From Paulinella micropora (taxonomy: Eukaryota > Cercozoa > Imbricatea > Euglyphida), in contig BJOX01000224.1 in the NCBI GenBank assembly GCA_009731375.1, positions 12,281 through 72,482 of the forward strand: 60,202 bases of DNA, in the 5' to 3' direction. The position numbers and the translations under genes are program-made. Shown piece after piece: positions 32,591 to 43,373 of this stretch. The notes beneath the pieces are model-generated. The model was not told the origin of the DNA and ran no database searches. It saw nothing but the letters and a program-made list of their open reading frames with translations. Every line of letters begins with the position of its first letter. The stretch's first letter is position 1.

Positions 32591-34492
32591 TTGACGCTTC
32601 AGACCGACATCAGCTCGCCGTTTCCCCACACAGACTCCTTCATGGAATACTTCGCGCAGACATGCCCCGACCCTCGCATGCTCTTCTGCACTGCATCAAC
32701 AGTCCAGGGAACCCATCCTACTCCGTGGTTCTTCATCTCTGAAAGACTTTGCCGCGACTTCCTAACCAAGCGAGCGGAACAAAAAGAGGCACCAACAGGT
32801 CCTAAGTTTCCCCCTGAAGCAGTCAGCCCAAGCCTCACCAAACCCCAACAAGACCAACTCTGGGCCCTCATCCGCGAATTCGACCACATCTTTCAAGACA
32901 AGGCAGGCATCTTCAAACATACTGTTGTGTCTCTTCGACTCAAACCGAATGCCAAACCAGTTGCAGTTCCATGCCCGCGCTGGACTCCGGCAGTGGGCGA
33001 ATACCTTTCTAGCTGGGCTACGGACGTCCTCAGCGCCGGCACATGGAGCTACGCCTCCTCTCCATGCGCATGGGCGAGCCGCAGTTGCCCGGTCGGGAAA
33101 TTCGAGGATATCGCAAAAGAAGTCATCCGAGACATTCGGAACGTTTACGACTACCGCATGCCCAATGACAACCTTAATCTCCCAGTCCCAGGTCTTCCAA
33201 ACCCGGATCATTACCGAGAACGATTCGCCGGCTGGCACTATCTCAGCTCCATCGACATGGTAGATGGCTTCTCCCACCTTCGCCTGAACCCGGACGATGA
33301 CAGCCGAGATGTTTTAGCCGTGTGGACCCCTCAAGGTCTATTGGTCCCCAACTTTATGCCTCAAGGTGTACATCGTGCCCCCGGCGATTTCCAACGCGCG
33401 ATCGAGAAGTCATTCCAACCACTCCCCTTTTGGAACAAGCCGCCCCCAGCTATTTCTACTGCAGGCGCCTATCTCGACGACGTTACCGCTGGTGCAAACG
33501 ACTTTCAAACACACCTGAACCAAATTCGTGGTATATTCTCAAGTATGGACACCTCCGGCCTTCATGGATCGGCGCGCAAACTCCGCTTGGGATACCATGA
33601 ACTGACAATACTCGGCAAGAAATGTAGTAAGAAAGGTATCGCCGCTGACACAGCGAAGATCGACGCCATCCTCCGAATGGCTGATCCCTCCAATGTGTCT
33701 GAAGTTCGATCCGTTCTGGGTATGACCAACTTCATACAGGCCCACATCCCCGACTACTCCCGCCTTGTATCACCTCTTACGAACTTGCTCAAGTCCACTC
33801 ACGCCCGACCAGCAGGTCAACCCTACCTCCATCGGGAAGAGCGGAAATGTATGAAGAAGCTCCGCCGCGTTCTTACTACGCTTCCCGTCCTGGCCAAGTA
33901 CGAGTCTTCTCACCATCTTTGCCTTCGGACGGATGCTAGCCAAATAGGCATCGGGGGAGCCCTTCACACTGGCCCTGACCGCGACGCCCCGGTTATCCAA
34001 TACTTTTCTCTCAAGTTCACAGACACGCAAACCCGCTGGGCGATCTACGTGCGAGAAGCCTATGGCGTTATTTACGGAGTTCAACAGTGCCGCTACTACA
34101 TCGATGCCAGCGACCACGAACTCACTATCGTCACCGATCACCGGCCACTCCTGTGGTTATGGCATGCTCGCAGCCCCATGGTCGTCGGATGGGTTCTGGA
34201 GAATCTTCAGACGATCCGCTTTAAGGTCGAATACCTCCCCGGTAAACAAAACCTCCTTCCGGACGGATTGTCCCGTGTCCCCTGCATAAGCCCAGGCGCT
34301 CCGACTCTCATCGGTGAAGCCGAAGCCACCCTACAGCTCCTCGCAACCATTCCACTGCCCCAAGCAGGCTCTACTCTTTGGCTCGCCGTCGAAGGCACAC
34401 ATGTTGCTTTGGAAACGAAATCAAGTCTCTCTCCTGCCGCATCATCCGCGCTGGCCCAACGCTACGAAGCATTCAAGCCCCGTGGGACCTAG
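32591..34492 (+). pseudogene. G2 reverse transcriptase and RNase H
   Basis: 633 residues. The RT palm shows SIDMVDGFSHLRL, LPNFMPQGV-like VPNFMPQGVHRAPGDFQRAI and the catalytic YLDDV box near residue 293. RNase H follows with LRTDASQIGIGGAL near 445, the REAYGVIYGV helix and TDHRPLLWLW. Then come the typical LPGKQNLLPDGLSR linker residues. The frame ends in TAG, with a TGA soon after in the same frame, so the link to integrase is broken. Confidence 0.92.
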
Positions 34493-34639
34493 CTATTGTC
34501 ATCCCTCCGCTGAACGCTCTCCGGCCGTCGCGCGTGACATGTTCGCCCTTCGCAAGCCATTTGCCCTGCTCATGCCGCAAGACCTCGTCCACTGCGTCCC
34601 GGACGATGCACTCCCACAGGAGGCCGTCGAGACGTGTCG

Positions 34640-36508
34640 TAAGATTTATTTCTTGACGACAACTTAGTGTGGCTAGTCTTTGGCCTCGGCATGGAACAAC
34701 ATTATATATACCCTCTTGTCGCTACTTCGCACGCTCCTCGCGTCACGCGCCAACAAATCATGGACGCACAACGACAAGACACTCTTACAGCCCCTCTCTG
34801 GACCGATGACGTCTCTACCGTCTTCGCCGGATCAACAACATTGACCCTTCGTCAGGGCCTTGCCGTCCTCGCCGACGCCAAACAGTCAACACTGAAGATC
34901 TACGTTCCAGAAGAGCTGCGCCGCCCGCTGATCAACTACGCCCACTTGATGCAGAACCACGCCAAGACGCCGACACTCGTCCCCTTCATCAAGGAGCGCT
35001 ATATTTGGTTCCGTACTGACGGCACGGACATTATGCACGCTGATGTCCTCGCCACCCTCCGTGACTGCCACTTTTGCCAACTGGTCCACGCCCGCCTCAC
35101 TCTCAACCACGGCCGCTACTCTTCGCTGAAGTGGAGCAGTCAAGGTCAATGCATCGGCATCGATCATATGCACGTCGGCATTCCGGGCGTTGTTTCTCAG
35201 TATATCCTGACGATCATCGATCTCTTCTCAGGATTTCTTCAATTCATCCCCTGCATCTATACCACAGCCGAAGAAACAGTTGAGATCATCCTCAACCGAT
35301 GGGCATACATTTTTGGTTTTCCGAAGTCCATCTTCTCCGACTACCACAGCTCGTTTGTAGTTACATTAGCCAAACGCTTCTGCAGTGAGGCCGGCCTCGA
35401 CTGGCTGACCACCGCACCCTACTAACACTATCAACTCGGCTTCGTGGAATGCCGGCACAAGGCGATCCGCACCGCAATTCAATCTCTACCCAAGGCAGAC
35501 AAATCGAACTGGCCTAGCATCATCCCGTCCCTTTCCTTCGCTCAGAACACCTATGTGTCCACGGCTACAGGTACAACCGCCTTTGAGGGTATGTTGGCAC
35601 GCAAACCTCGGTGCACACTGGACTTTTTCGATTCCTCGGAGATCATTACTGCCCGCGCCTCCGCCTCAAGCGACGCTCTCGACGCTTCCTCTACGCTTTC
35701 GCTTCAATCTTCAGAGCAGATCGAACTACTACGCCGCGCTCGCGCTGCAGTCACGGCGTATATCAGCACGTACACAGACGTCTCCCGCGCCCGATCTGTT
35801 GCTCAGAAGAACAAGGGCCGCCGCAAAGCCGTTAAGGAGTGGAAGGTTGGCGACACCGTCACCGTCTACCGCCCTAAACCCTCAAAGCAAGGCATCCCTG
35901 CCTCGTCTGTTCTTCAGTTCGACGGCTCCTACACGATTTTAGAGCAGGTCAACTCTAACTGCTTTAAGCTCCGCCACCTCAAGACCAATAGGATATTGAA
36001 ACGGATCGACCGTTCACATCTCTCTCCGTATACCGCACCCACTGATGGCGTCGCCCCGCTCAACCCAGTTGCAGTGGACGACTATGATGATGACACTGTC
36101 AACTACACCACTGGTGAAGTCGTTGCTTTCATCGACCGTAACCAAGTCAAGCTTGGCACTATTTTGGACGAGGATCCGGAAGACGAGGAGGATGACCTCG
36201 TGGTCCATCAGCTTGGTATCACCTCGGACACCAACCCCCTCTTCCGCCCCATCTACGAAGACACAAAGAACAAAGCTACCATTCACAATTGGAGTAAACC
36301 CCTGGCTTTCTGGAAGCCCCTCCTCTTCGATATCACCAACGATCAAGTCGTTCATCGACACATCGCATGGCGTCCCTTCAAAAAGATCAAGTACAAAGGC
36401 CGACTCTCCGCTAACGTTCTCAAGCGTCTTCGAGGTACTCTCATCACCGGCGAATCCTTCCCGCTTCATGTCTACCAGAAGGGCAAGCAAGCTCAGTCCA
36501 AGGAGTAG
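34640..36508 (+). pseudogene. G2 integrase and C-terminal extension, interrupted by one in-frame TAA
   Basis: The frame is open to a TAA at 35423-35425 and resumes in the same frame to 36508. It has an N-terminal zinc-binding region ending HFCQ. The first catalytic D is in GIDHMHVG, the second in FSDYHSSF and the E in GFVECRH just after the stop codon. The nonsense codon therefore falls inside the core between the second D and the E. A GPY/F-like segment (FDGSYTILEQ) follows. Then comes a ~150-residue acidic and aromatic C-terminal extension that resembles the end of G1 Pol. Confidence 0.9.
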
Positions 36509-37036
36509 CCACCCCCTATCACTCTCAAGTGGGTTTTACCCATCGTAATGGCTTCACCCGCCCCCGCCCAGCGCTTTTCCCACTTGAACCGTCATCGTCC
36601 CTAGAAATATTACGCCATAACCGGCCCATGTAAGTCCTTGATCGCCTCTTATGCATGCAGGTCAACGATTATTCTCACCGAACTTGAACCCCTCAGTGGT
36701 TATATCGGTACGGCATACTTGGTGCTTCATTGGTTCATCTTGGCTTTGTGATCCCGTCCACCTAATTTTCTATGGCTCGACATCGCCTCCGATATCACCG
36801 CTCGCTACTGCGCCTCAATTGTCCCAGTCCTGCTGCAAATCATATGAGTCATGGATATCTGGCCCCGGCTGATCATCATCCGCATTGCGCAAACATAGAC
36901 GCACCACTCTACTCTCCAATGGTTTAAGAGATTCACCCACCTCTCTTTTTCCTTTTTGACACATTTTTTATTGAGACAACATACTTCGTTCGTTAATCAC
37001 TCATTCTGTACGCAACTCAACTCAACCGTTAAATCT
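36509..37036. other. G2 3' untranslated region
   Basis: No gene seen between the last pol codon and the purine tract. Confidence 0.6.
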
Positions 37037-37050
37037 GGGGGGGGGGGGAA
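37037..37050 (+). other. G2 polypurine tract
   Basis: Twelve G followed by AA, two bases before the LTR-homologous sequence starts. Confidence 0.75.
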
Positions 37051-37052
37051 GC

Positions 37053-37571
37053 TATCAGACTGAGCACCTTAACGACCGGCCAAAACCTTTACCGTTGATA
37101 AGACACTCTTTTTGACCAGCTCATTAGATTCTCCTCTGCACGACGTTTCGACTTTACTAAGTAGTTTTCGATTTCGTTCAGAAATGATTTCAAACTATCA
37201 ATTCAAAGTTCTCTTTAGCTATTGCCATTTTTCCTGTTCGTATGACCTTTTTCCCCGAATTCCCCGTGAAAATGCGTTTACGGTAAATTTGTGAACAAGA
37301 ACGGAAAAAACACAATATCTAACTTGTCCACACGTTGCCAGTCATTTTCGCATTGAGGCTTCCCAAATCAATTTGGGAATTTTCAAGTCCAACAACTGGG
37401 CCCGACAACTATCCGTTTATGACTGTTTACTTGAAGACTCGCGACACTATCCGTTTGAGAACAGGAGACCTCACAATTTACGTTCTACACTTGATCGTAC
37501 GTTGCACCCAAGCCTGCAATGAGTTCGAAATTATGTAAATAAGCGAAGTGACCTCTCTACTATTTACTTGC
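37053..37571 (+). repeat. G2 3' LTR (intact)
   Basis: Starts TATCAGACTGAGCACC, ends ATTTACTTGC. It contains the unbroken CTTAACGACCGGCC target that G1 split in the 5' LTR. The ends are not TG...CA, so a few bases at each boundary are uncertain. Confidence 0.9.
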
Positions 37572-37607
37572 ATTTTACCTGCTCACTCTGAGTCAGGACT
37601 CAAAGCA

Positions 37608-37672
37608 GCCATAGTGTTCTTATTAAGAGTTCGTTGTATCTGCCTACTTGAAGAGTTGTATACAAACTCACA
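37608..37672. repeat. 65-bp direct repeat, copy 1
   Basis: GCCATAGTGTTCTTATTAAG... to ...CAAACTCACA. Almost identical to 37813-37877, 205 bp away. It lies between the G2 LTR and the viral region. Confidence 0.9.
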
Positions 37673-37812
37673 GAGTCGTCGGTTGGAGCTACGAGTGGAT
37701 ATGCCTCGTCTTTGTCCTTCAGGCAGATTGAATTGGTCTGTCGGTGTGAGACTGTGAGACTACGTTCCCCCTGTACTTGAACGAGGGGAAAATCAGTGTA
37801 TGATAGAGGCGA

Positions 37813-37877
37813 GCCATAGTGTTCTTAATAAGAGTTCGTTGTATCTGCCTACTTGAAGAGTTGTATACAAACTCACA
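37813..37877. repeat. 65-bp direct repeat, copy 2
   Basis: Second copy of the repeat at 37608-37672, with one substitution noticed. No gene lies between the two or to the right until 38369. Confidence 0.9.
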
Positions 37878-38368
37878 ATGAGTTGAAAGCGTAAGTGAGA
37901 CAAAAATAGAAGAGGGCCAGCCTTGAAGTGAAAGGTGACGTAAAGGCAGGATTATCACAGGATAGAAGCGACTAGCCTGCGAAAAGAAAATCCATAAAGA
38001 GTAGATGATACACAAAAGTGCTGCAACGACTCGTTGCCTTCTTTTTGTGTTTTGTCTTCAAATTCAGCAACACACATAAAATCAATACTAAGCCTCAAAA
38101 CAGCACATTAACAAAATAAAAAATTTTGATAAATACGAAGAAGCAAAATAAAGAAATCTTTCTTATTCTTAATTTCGCTATTAAATAAAAATAAAAGTCA
38201 AGCAGAAAAAATAAAAGTAAAGCAAAAACTTTTTTAAAGGTTTTTAAATAAAAACAAAATCAATACTAACAAAGAAAACCCCCAAATTCGCTCTCCACAT
38301 AACACTGAGGAAAAATAAACGACAACTTTTAAATATCATTTAAGTAAATAAAAAGTGTCTAATATAAA

Positions 38369-38794
38369 ATGGTTAGAAACATTATGAAAGGAGGTGTTTA
38401 TGTATCTAAGGATAGAGTATATATAAAATGGTGCGAGAATGGAGAAAAGAAAAAGAAAGAAATATGTATTACTAAGAAGAGAACAAAAGAAGAAGCAGAA
38501 AGATTAGCAAGAGAATTTTATGAAAAGGAAATATTGGCAAAATATGAAGAAGATAATAAGAACACTGATTATAAACAATTGTCTAAACAAAAGCAAATCA
38601 ATTACAGAAAAGAAAGAAGCAAACAAACATATACTTGTGTCTGTGGTAAAACAATAGGTATATATAGTAAATACACACACGAGAAATGTCAATCACATAG
38701 AGACTTCTTCGCGGAAAAGCAAGATGTTATAATAAATGGATATCCTTGTACTATGATAATTAGAAGAAATGATGACATTGATAATTATTATTAA
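38369..38794 (+). CDS. PLV1 small protein with C-x-C...H zinc-binding motif
   Basis: 141 residues, basic, Lys/Glu-rich. Residues about 88-111 read TYTCVCGKTIGIYSKYTHEK followed by CQSHRDF, a C-x-C-x(n)-H...H arrangement. Similar short fingers occur in many PLV and giant-virus proteins. The ATG follows TCTAATATAAA, an AT-rich promoter-like motif. The role is unknown; DNA or RNA binding is an inference. Confidence 0.65.
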   Translation: MVRNIMKGGVYVSKDRVYIKWCENGEKKKKEICITKKRTKEEAERLAREFYEKEILAKYEEDNKNTDYKQLSKQKQINYRKERSKQTYTCVCGKTIGIYSKYTHEKCQSHRDFFAEKQDVIINGYPCTMIIRRNDDIDNYY

Positions 38795-38840
38795 AAAAGT
38801 GTTAAACCATTAAAAGAAATAAACAATATTACATAAAAGA

Positions 38841-38999
38841 ATGACAACTATCCAACAACAAGCAGATAAAGAAATGAGAGAAATATATAACTTACATTTT
38901 CCAGAAGCGAAGATTTATCTCTTAAAGTATTTACAAAACAAGAAACGGATAATAGATACATTAAAGCATATGAATTCTGGAGAGAACAAGCAAAAATGA
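38841..38999 (+). CDS. PLV1 small ORF
   Basis: 52 residues from ATG at 38841 (MTTIQQQADKEMREIYNLHF). Its TGA overlaps the next ATG at 38996 (ATGA). It may be a separate small gene, or the N-terminus of the next ORF after a single-base change. No domain recognised. Confidence 0.45.
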   Translation: MTTIQQQADKEMREIYNLHFPEAKIYLLKYLQNKKRIIDTLKHMNSGENKQK

Positions 39000-39217
39000 T
39001 AAGAGATAAACCGGAAAAAGATATGAAAGACTTATACAAAATGAAAATATGTGCGAATGCTATTGAACAATTAAATAAAAGAACTCCATTTAAGAAATAT
39101 GTTAAAGCAAACTCCGAATACTGGAAATTTTATCAGAAATATATTATTGTAGATATTGAAGAGAGACCTAAAGGATGGCTATTAAGTGGAGCGCCAAAAG
39201 AATTAATTTTTATTTAA
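38996..39217 (+). CDS. PLV1 small ORF, unknown
   Basis: 73 residues. A segment with EYWKFYQKYIIVDIE followed by WLLSGAP closely resembles a part of the PolB of this same element (EYWKFWAKHVITDIE... LWLISGIP at about 41790-41880). It therefore looks like a duplicated or recombined polymerase fragment. Confidence 0.55.
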   Translation: MIRDKPEKDMKDLYKMKICANAIEQLNKRTPFKKYVKANSEYWKFYQKYIIVDIEERPKGWLLSGAPKELIFI

Positions 39218-39249
39218 AGAGTAAAATTCTATTTCTAATAATATATACT

Positions 39250-39435
39250 ATGGGAAGACATAAGAAATATCTCACACCAGAAGAAAGGAGAAAGGCTAAC
39301 TCCGAAAAGGCTCTAGCATATTATAAGAGAAATAAGGATGAAATCAATCAAAAGAGGAAGGAGCAATTAAAAGAACGAAATAGAAAACTTAAGGAATATG
39401 AAGAAATAAAAGCGAAAGAGACGGCGAGAGAATAA
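39250..39435 (+). CDS. PLV1 small basic protein
   Basis: 61 residues starting MGRHKKYLTPEERRKANSEK. It is highly charged and helical and follows the promoter-like TAATAATATATACT. It could bind nucleic acid; no family assigned. Confidence 0.55.
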   Translation: MGRHKKYLTPEERRKANSEKALAYYKRNKDEINQKRKEQLKERNRKLKEYEEIKAKETARE

Positions 39436-39571
39436 AAAAAAAAAACAAAGCAAAAAATTATTTTTTATATTAAATATAAAGTGAATTTCCTATTAAAGGT
39501 AAAACAACAATTTATATTTATAAAGCGATAAAACAATTTAATATTTTTCTAATATTTATATACCCATTGAT

Positions 39572-42469
39572 ATGATGCCACCACCATTACCACCAAGACC
39601 AACAAAGAAAAATGTAGAACTTTTAAAGGCTAAGGCGAATTTAAAGGAAACTAAGACACGAGAGACTAAGAAGAAAGAATATAAACTCGTTGAACTAAAA
39701 CCGATAAAGAACAGAGGGATAAACGGCTATACATACCCATTCAGAGACCTTGATATTAACTTGTGATATGCATGCGATTGAACTAACAATTATGAGAGCA
39801 GTAAAGGATGCGAAAAGTAAAGGTATGACAGGAGAAACGAGCCTTCATGTTAAGTTTGGTTATATAACAGATGCTAATGATAGTAAGTTTTTCAAATGGA
39901 AAACTTTTAATGCGGTTAAGTTGAAAGATATAGACGATTTATTTCGTGCTATATATGTATATAATGAAGAAAACTTTGAAGCTAGTGCTAACGGATACGA
40001 CCGAATCATTCAATATATGAATGTTGAAATTATTCAAGAAGACGGGGGTGGATGTAAAGACTCAGGAAGAGATAAAAAAACTAAAACAGAAGAAGGAATT
40101 CATATTAACCCAAGAAGCAGGGCGAATAATTGTTTCTTCCAAGTTAACAAAAATATATTAAAAGTCAAACTGAATAAAAAAGTATGTGATGATATCAGAA
40201 TTCGAAATGAGTTCAATCTAGAACCTAATTCATACATACCTTTTTCAGTAGGATTTGAAATATTGAAAAAGTATTGTATCGAAGGAAAATATTTTGAAAT
40301 GACAGACTCACCTTCAAAACAAACCTTTAAAAACTTTACAGACCCCTTAATTACTGCGGATGTGCTTTGTTATTTAGCAAAAGGACATTACTTAGGTTTT
40401 GTAAAAAGAAATAAAAATAAGTGTCCTAATTGTTTCACTGAATATTATAATAAACACACTTGTAATAATAAAAGGGTTTCATATGCGAAAGCAAAACTTA
40501 GACAAAAAGATAAACAGGTAAGGTCATTATTAACCTCCTTCAAAGAAATGAAATATAACAACCAGGATGAGATATTTCATTATGACCTTGAAACATTTAC
40601 GGACACATATGAATTACACACTCCTTATATCGCTGGCTACACAATCGCTGATATCGGTTTTAAATATGCAGCTGGCGATAATTGCATATCTGAATTTCTT
40701 GATATAATTCTTGAATATGCCGAAAAATTAAAGGAGCGAAATCCTAAGGCGGCATTATATGTTAATTCTTTTAATGGTAGTAAATTTGACCACTACTTCC
40801 TTCAAAAAGAATTTATCAAAAGAAAGATAAAAGACACACCATTAATAAGTAATGGGGCTATTATTTCTATGGAATACAAGAACATTAAATTCTGGGATAT
40901 GTGTAAGCACACAGAGGGAAGTCTAAAAAAGAACCTTGAAACATTAGGCTGTAATGTATTAAAGGGTGACTTTGACCATAGCAAGGGGAAAAGATGGGAA
41001 GAGATGGATGATAAAACGAAAACAAAATGTTTGACATACTTAGAGAAAGATTTTATGGGTCTTAAAGAATTACGCGACACACTAAATAAGCAGACATATG
41101 AAGAACATAAAACAAACCTAACCGCTTTTATCTCTACTTCTTCATTAACCTTCTATCTATGGGAAAAGAAGATAGACGGAAAGTATAAAATACAACTACC
41201 TAATTTAAAACAGGAGAAGGATTTCAGAAGGGCTGTATATAATGCTAGAACTTACCCAAGCAAAAGAAGATTTATCTCTAAGCAATAAATATAAAAGAGG
41301 TGAAATAAGTTTTGATGAGATTGTTGATTATCTTATTGATGCTGATGTCGTCTCACTCTATCCAACTGTTATGTTAGAATTATTTATGACAGGCGAAATC
41401 AAGGAGTGCGAAGGTGAAATGAAAGGAAAAATGGGAATATATAATGTTGATTATGTATGCCCTAAAACTTTACTTCATCCGCGAGTGCCATACAGAGATA
41501 ATAAAGGTTGTTTGAAGTGGGAGTTAAGAGATATGAACGACCAATGGCTTACATCTATTGATATTGAAGATATGATTAATTTGGGCTATCAAGTAAAAAT
41601 TAATCGTGGCTATTACACAGAAGAAGCAGAACCAGTATTCAAAGATTATATATTGGACTTATTCAAGAAGAAGCAAAACTCAAAGAAAGGAACTCCACAA
41701 TATTTATTAGCTAAGTTGTTTATGAATGCTTTATATGGTAAGACTATCCAGAGACCAATAAACACCGTGAGCAAATATATATCTAAAAATCATGAGTATT
41801 GGAAATTCTGGGCTAAGCATGTTATAACCGATATTGAAAAATTCAATGACGAACTTTGGCTTATCTCTGGTATTCCACGAGACGAACATGAAAAGGAAGA
41901 AAAAATAACAAAGCCTACACATTACGGAGCTTTCATATTAGCCTACAGGCGACGGATTATGTATAAGTATATGACAGGCTAATCCAGACAACAACCCCGA
42001 CAATGACTATTATTATACCGATACTGACAGCATTCAATCACATGTGAATAGCATTGAAAGAATTAAAAAGTTTGGTGATAAAAATATCGGAGGCATGGAT
42101 GATGACCTCGGGAAGAATTGTAAAATAATGAAAGGTTTATGGATAGCACTTAAGTTATATATGTTGGAGTATGTAAAGAAGGATGATAAGGAAATACACT
42201 TCCATTTCAGAGGTAAAGGCTTAGACTTAGAGAAATTAAGTCCCACTTCATATGAATTAATGGACAAGGGCGAAAGCCTAACAAACACAAGAGAATGCAT
42301 AATGAAGAAGATACACGCGAGCAGAAACAGCAAACAGCAACACATCGAACATTTTAGCATACAACACCAAAAGAATGTCGTAAAAGTTGTTAATAAATCG
42401 CGATGGTGTGGGAGGGACTTCTACACAGATAATGATAGTATCCAGCACGGCTTCCATATCCGCTCCTAA
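39572..42469 (+). pseudogene. PLV1 protein-primed family B DNA polymerase, frameshifted
   Basis: Four collinear frames cover the protein: a Pro/Lys-rich start (39572-39766), then 39768-41288, 41242-41982 and about 41978-42469. A CPNC...HTC zinc motif lies near 40430. Exonuclease motifs are YDLETF (ExoI, ~40580), NSFNGSKFDHYF (ExoII, ~40765) and YLEKDF (ExoIII, ~41040). Polymerase motifs are DADVVSLYP (A, ~41340), KLFMNALYGK (B, ~41715) and YTDTDS (C, ~42015). The thumb and C-terminal region ends near RWCGRDF. Single-base shifts near 41285 and 41978 break the frame; the junction at 39750-39768 may be a third. The enzyme would replicate linear viral DNA from a protein primer. Breaks may be real decay or homopolymer-type sequence errors. 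Confidence 0.92.
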
Positions 42470-42530
42470 AGTAATGATAATAATGAATTAATTTTTTTCC
42501 ATAATTTTTTTTGTAAGTCTATATAGACCA

Positions 42531-42818
42531 ATGACCACCCTTAACAGACTATCCGAAAAATTTGAAAAACTCTCAGTTGAAACAAAAAATGAAACCTTCA
42601 CATTGAAAGATATTCTAAAGGTAATTCAAGACCAAATAAAGGAAATTGAGAATAGCAATTCATCAAAGCCGAAGGATATTTTTCCGTTTGGTAAATACAG
42701 AGGTAAGAAAATTCAAGATTTAGCGGTTATTGATAAGCCATATCTTGAATGGGTTATGAAACAGCCGTGGTTTGATAAATTTACAGACATTAAAAGTGAA
42801 GTAAAAAAATATTTGTAA
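42531..42818 (+). CDS. PLV1 DUF3820-like protein
   Basis: 95 residues. A coiled N-terminal half is followed by FPFGKYRGKKIQDLAVIDKP and YLEWVMKQPWF. This is the small FGKYKGK...YLxW module seen in phage, giant-virus and PLV proteins and grouped with DUF3820-type domains. Function unknown, often near replication genes. The ATG follows a TATATAGACC motif. Confidence 0.7.
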   Translation: MTTLNRLSEKFEKLSVETKNETFTLKDILKVIQDQIKEIENSNSSKPKDIFPFGKYRGKKIQDLAVIDKPYLEWVMKQPWFDKFTDIKSEVKKYL

Positions 42819-42842
42819 TAAAAAATATAATAATATATATCA

Positions 42843-43295
42843 ATGACTGACCTGAGCACTAAACAGGACTACTTGAATGAAATTGAAAAATGGAACATTG
42901 ACAGTGAAATAAAAAGCCTACAATTAAATGGACTAAACCTGACATTGTATCTTTCTATGAACAATATAAACCACGCGACGACAATGTGAAAGTAATTAAA
43001 GCTACATTACAAAAAATAATGGACGAAGAACCAAGCACACCTTTTAAGGAGACTGATTTAAAAGAGACAGGTATCACTGAAATTACGGAGGATGCTACCG
43101 CCGTAGGCGGTCAAGCAAATGTGAGCGAAGCGTCACAATGTGGCGAAACCACTTGTGAAGGTGAAGAGATAGCACAGCACGAAGCAAACATTTTCTTCAA
43201 ATTGAAGATGTCGCTAAGATTGATAAACCATACCTTGAATATTTAATTCAGCAATCTTATTTTAATAACAAAGATGCGATGATACATCACCTTCC

Positions 43296-43296
<1 letters not shown>
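42843..43296 (+). pseudogene. Second, frame-broken DUF3820-like protein
   Basis: Starts at ATG 42843 after AATATATATC. Frames then switch at about 42920-42970 and 43190. The end carries IEDVAKIDKPYLEYLIQQSY, clearly related to the KIQDLAVIDKPYLEWVMKQPW module of the preceding gene. The stop is replaced by the 52-bp T tract. A middle part has a short insert with many Gly/Thr/Glu residues. Confidence 0.6.

Positions 43297-43348
<52 letters not shown>
43297..43348. repeat. 52-bp poly-T at the meeting point of the two PLV1 gene sets
   Basis: A homopolymer followed by AAAATTTTAAAAAAA and the 10-N gap 43364-43373. It separates convergent transcription units and may have grown from a poly-A/T terminator region. 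Confidence 0.85.
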
Positions 43349-43353
<5 letters not shown>

Positions 43354-43373
43354 TTTAAAAAAANNNNNNNNNN

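Larger units (their letters stand above)
29563..37571 (+). mobile_element. Ty3/gypsy element G2, decayed
   Basis: Its LTRs are about 519 bp: the 5' LTR is 17937-17961 plus 29563-30060 (split by G1) and the 3' LTR is 37053-37571. The internal region has gag-like frames, RT-RNase H, integrase and a C-terminal extension on the plus strand, broken by several stops and frameshifts. A 14-bp purine tract (37037-37050) precedes the 3' LTR. Confidence 0.92.

Noticed and set aside
32762-33277. Minus-strand ORF over the G2 RT
   Set aside because: Opposite strand of well-conserved RT motifs; no domain.
38369-39435. Reading PLV1 small genes as one long frame with UAR as sense
   Set aside because: The frame can be read that way from 38369 to 39217, but the stretch after 38794 looks intergenic, with a promoter-like motif and a separate ATG at 38841. 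PolB and others end plausibly at TAA, so recoding is not needed in PLV1.
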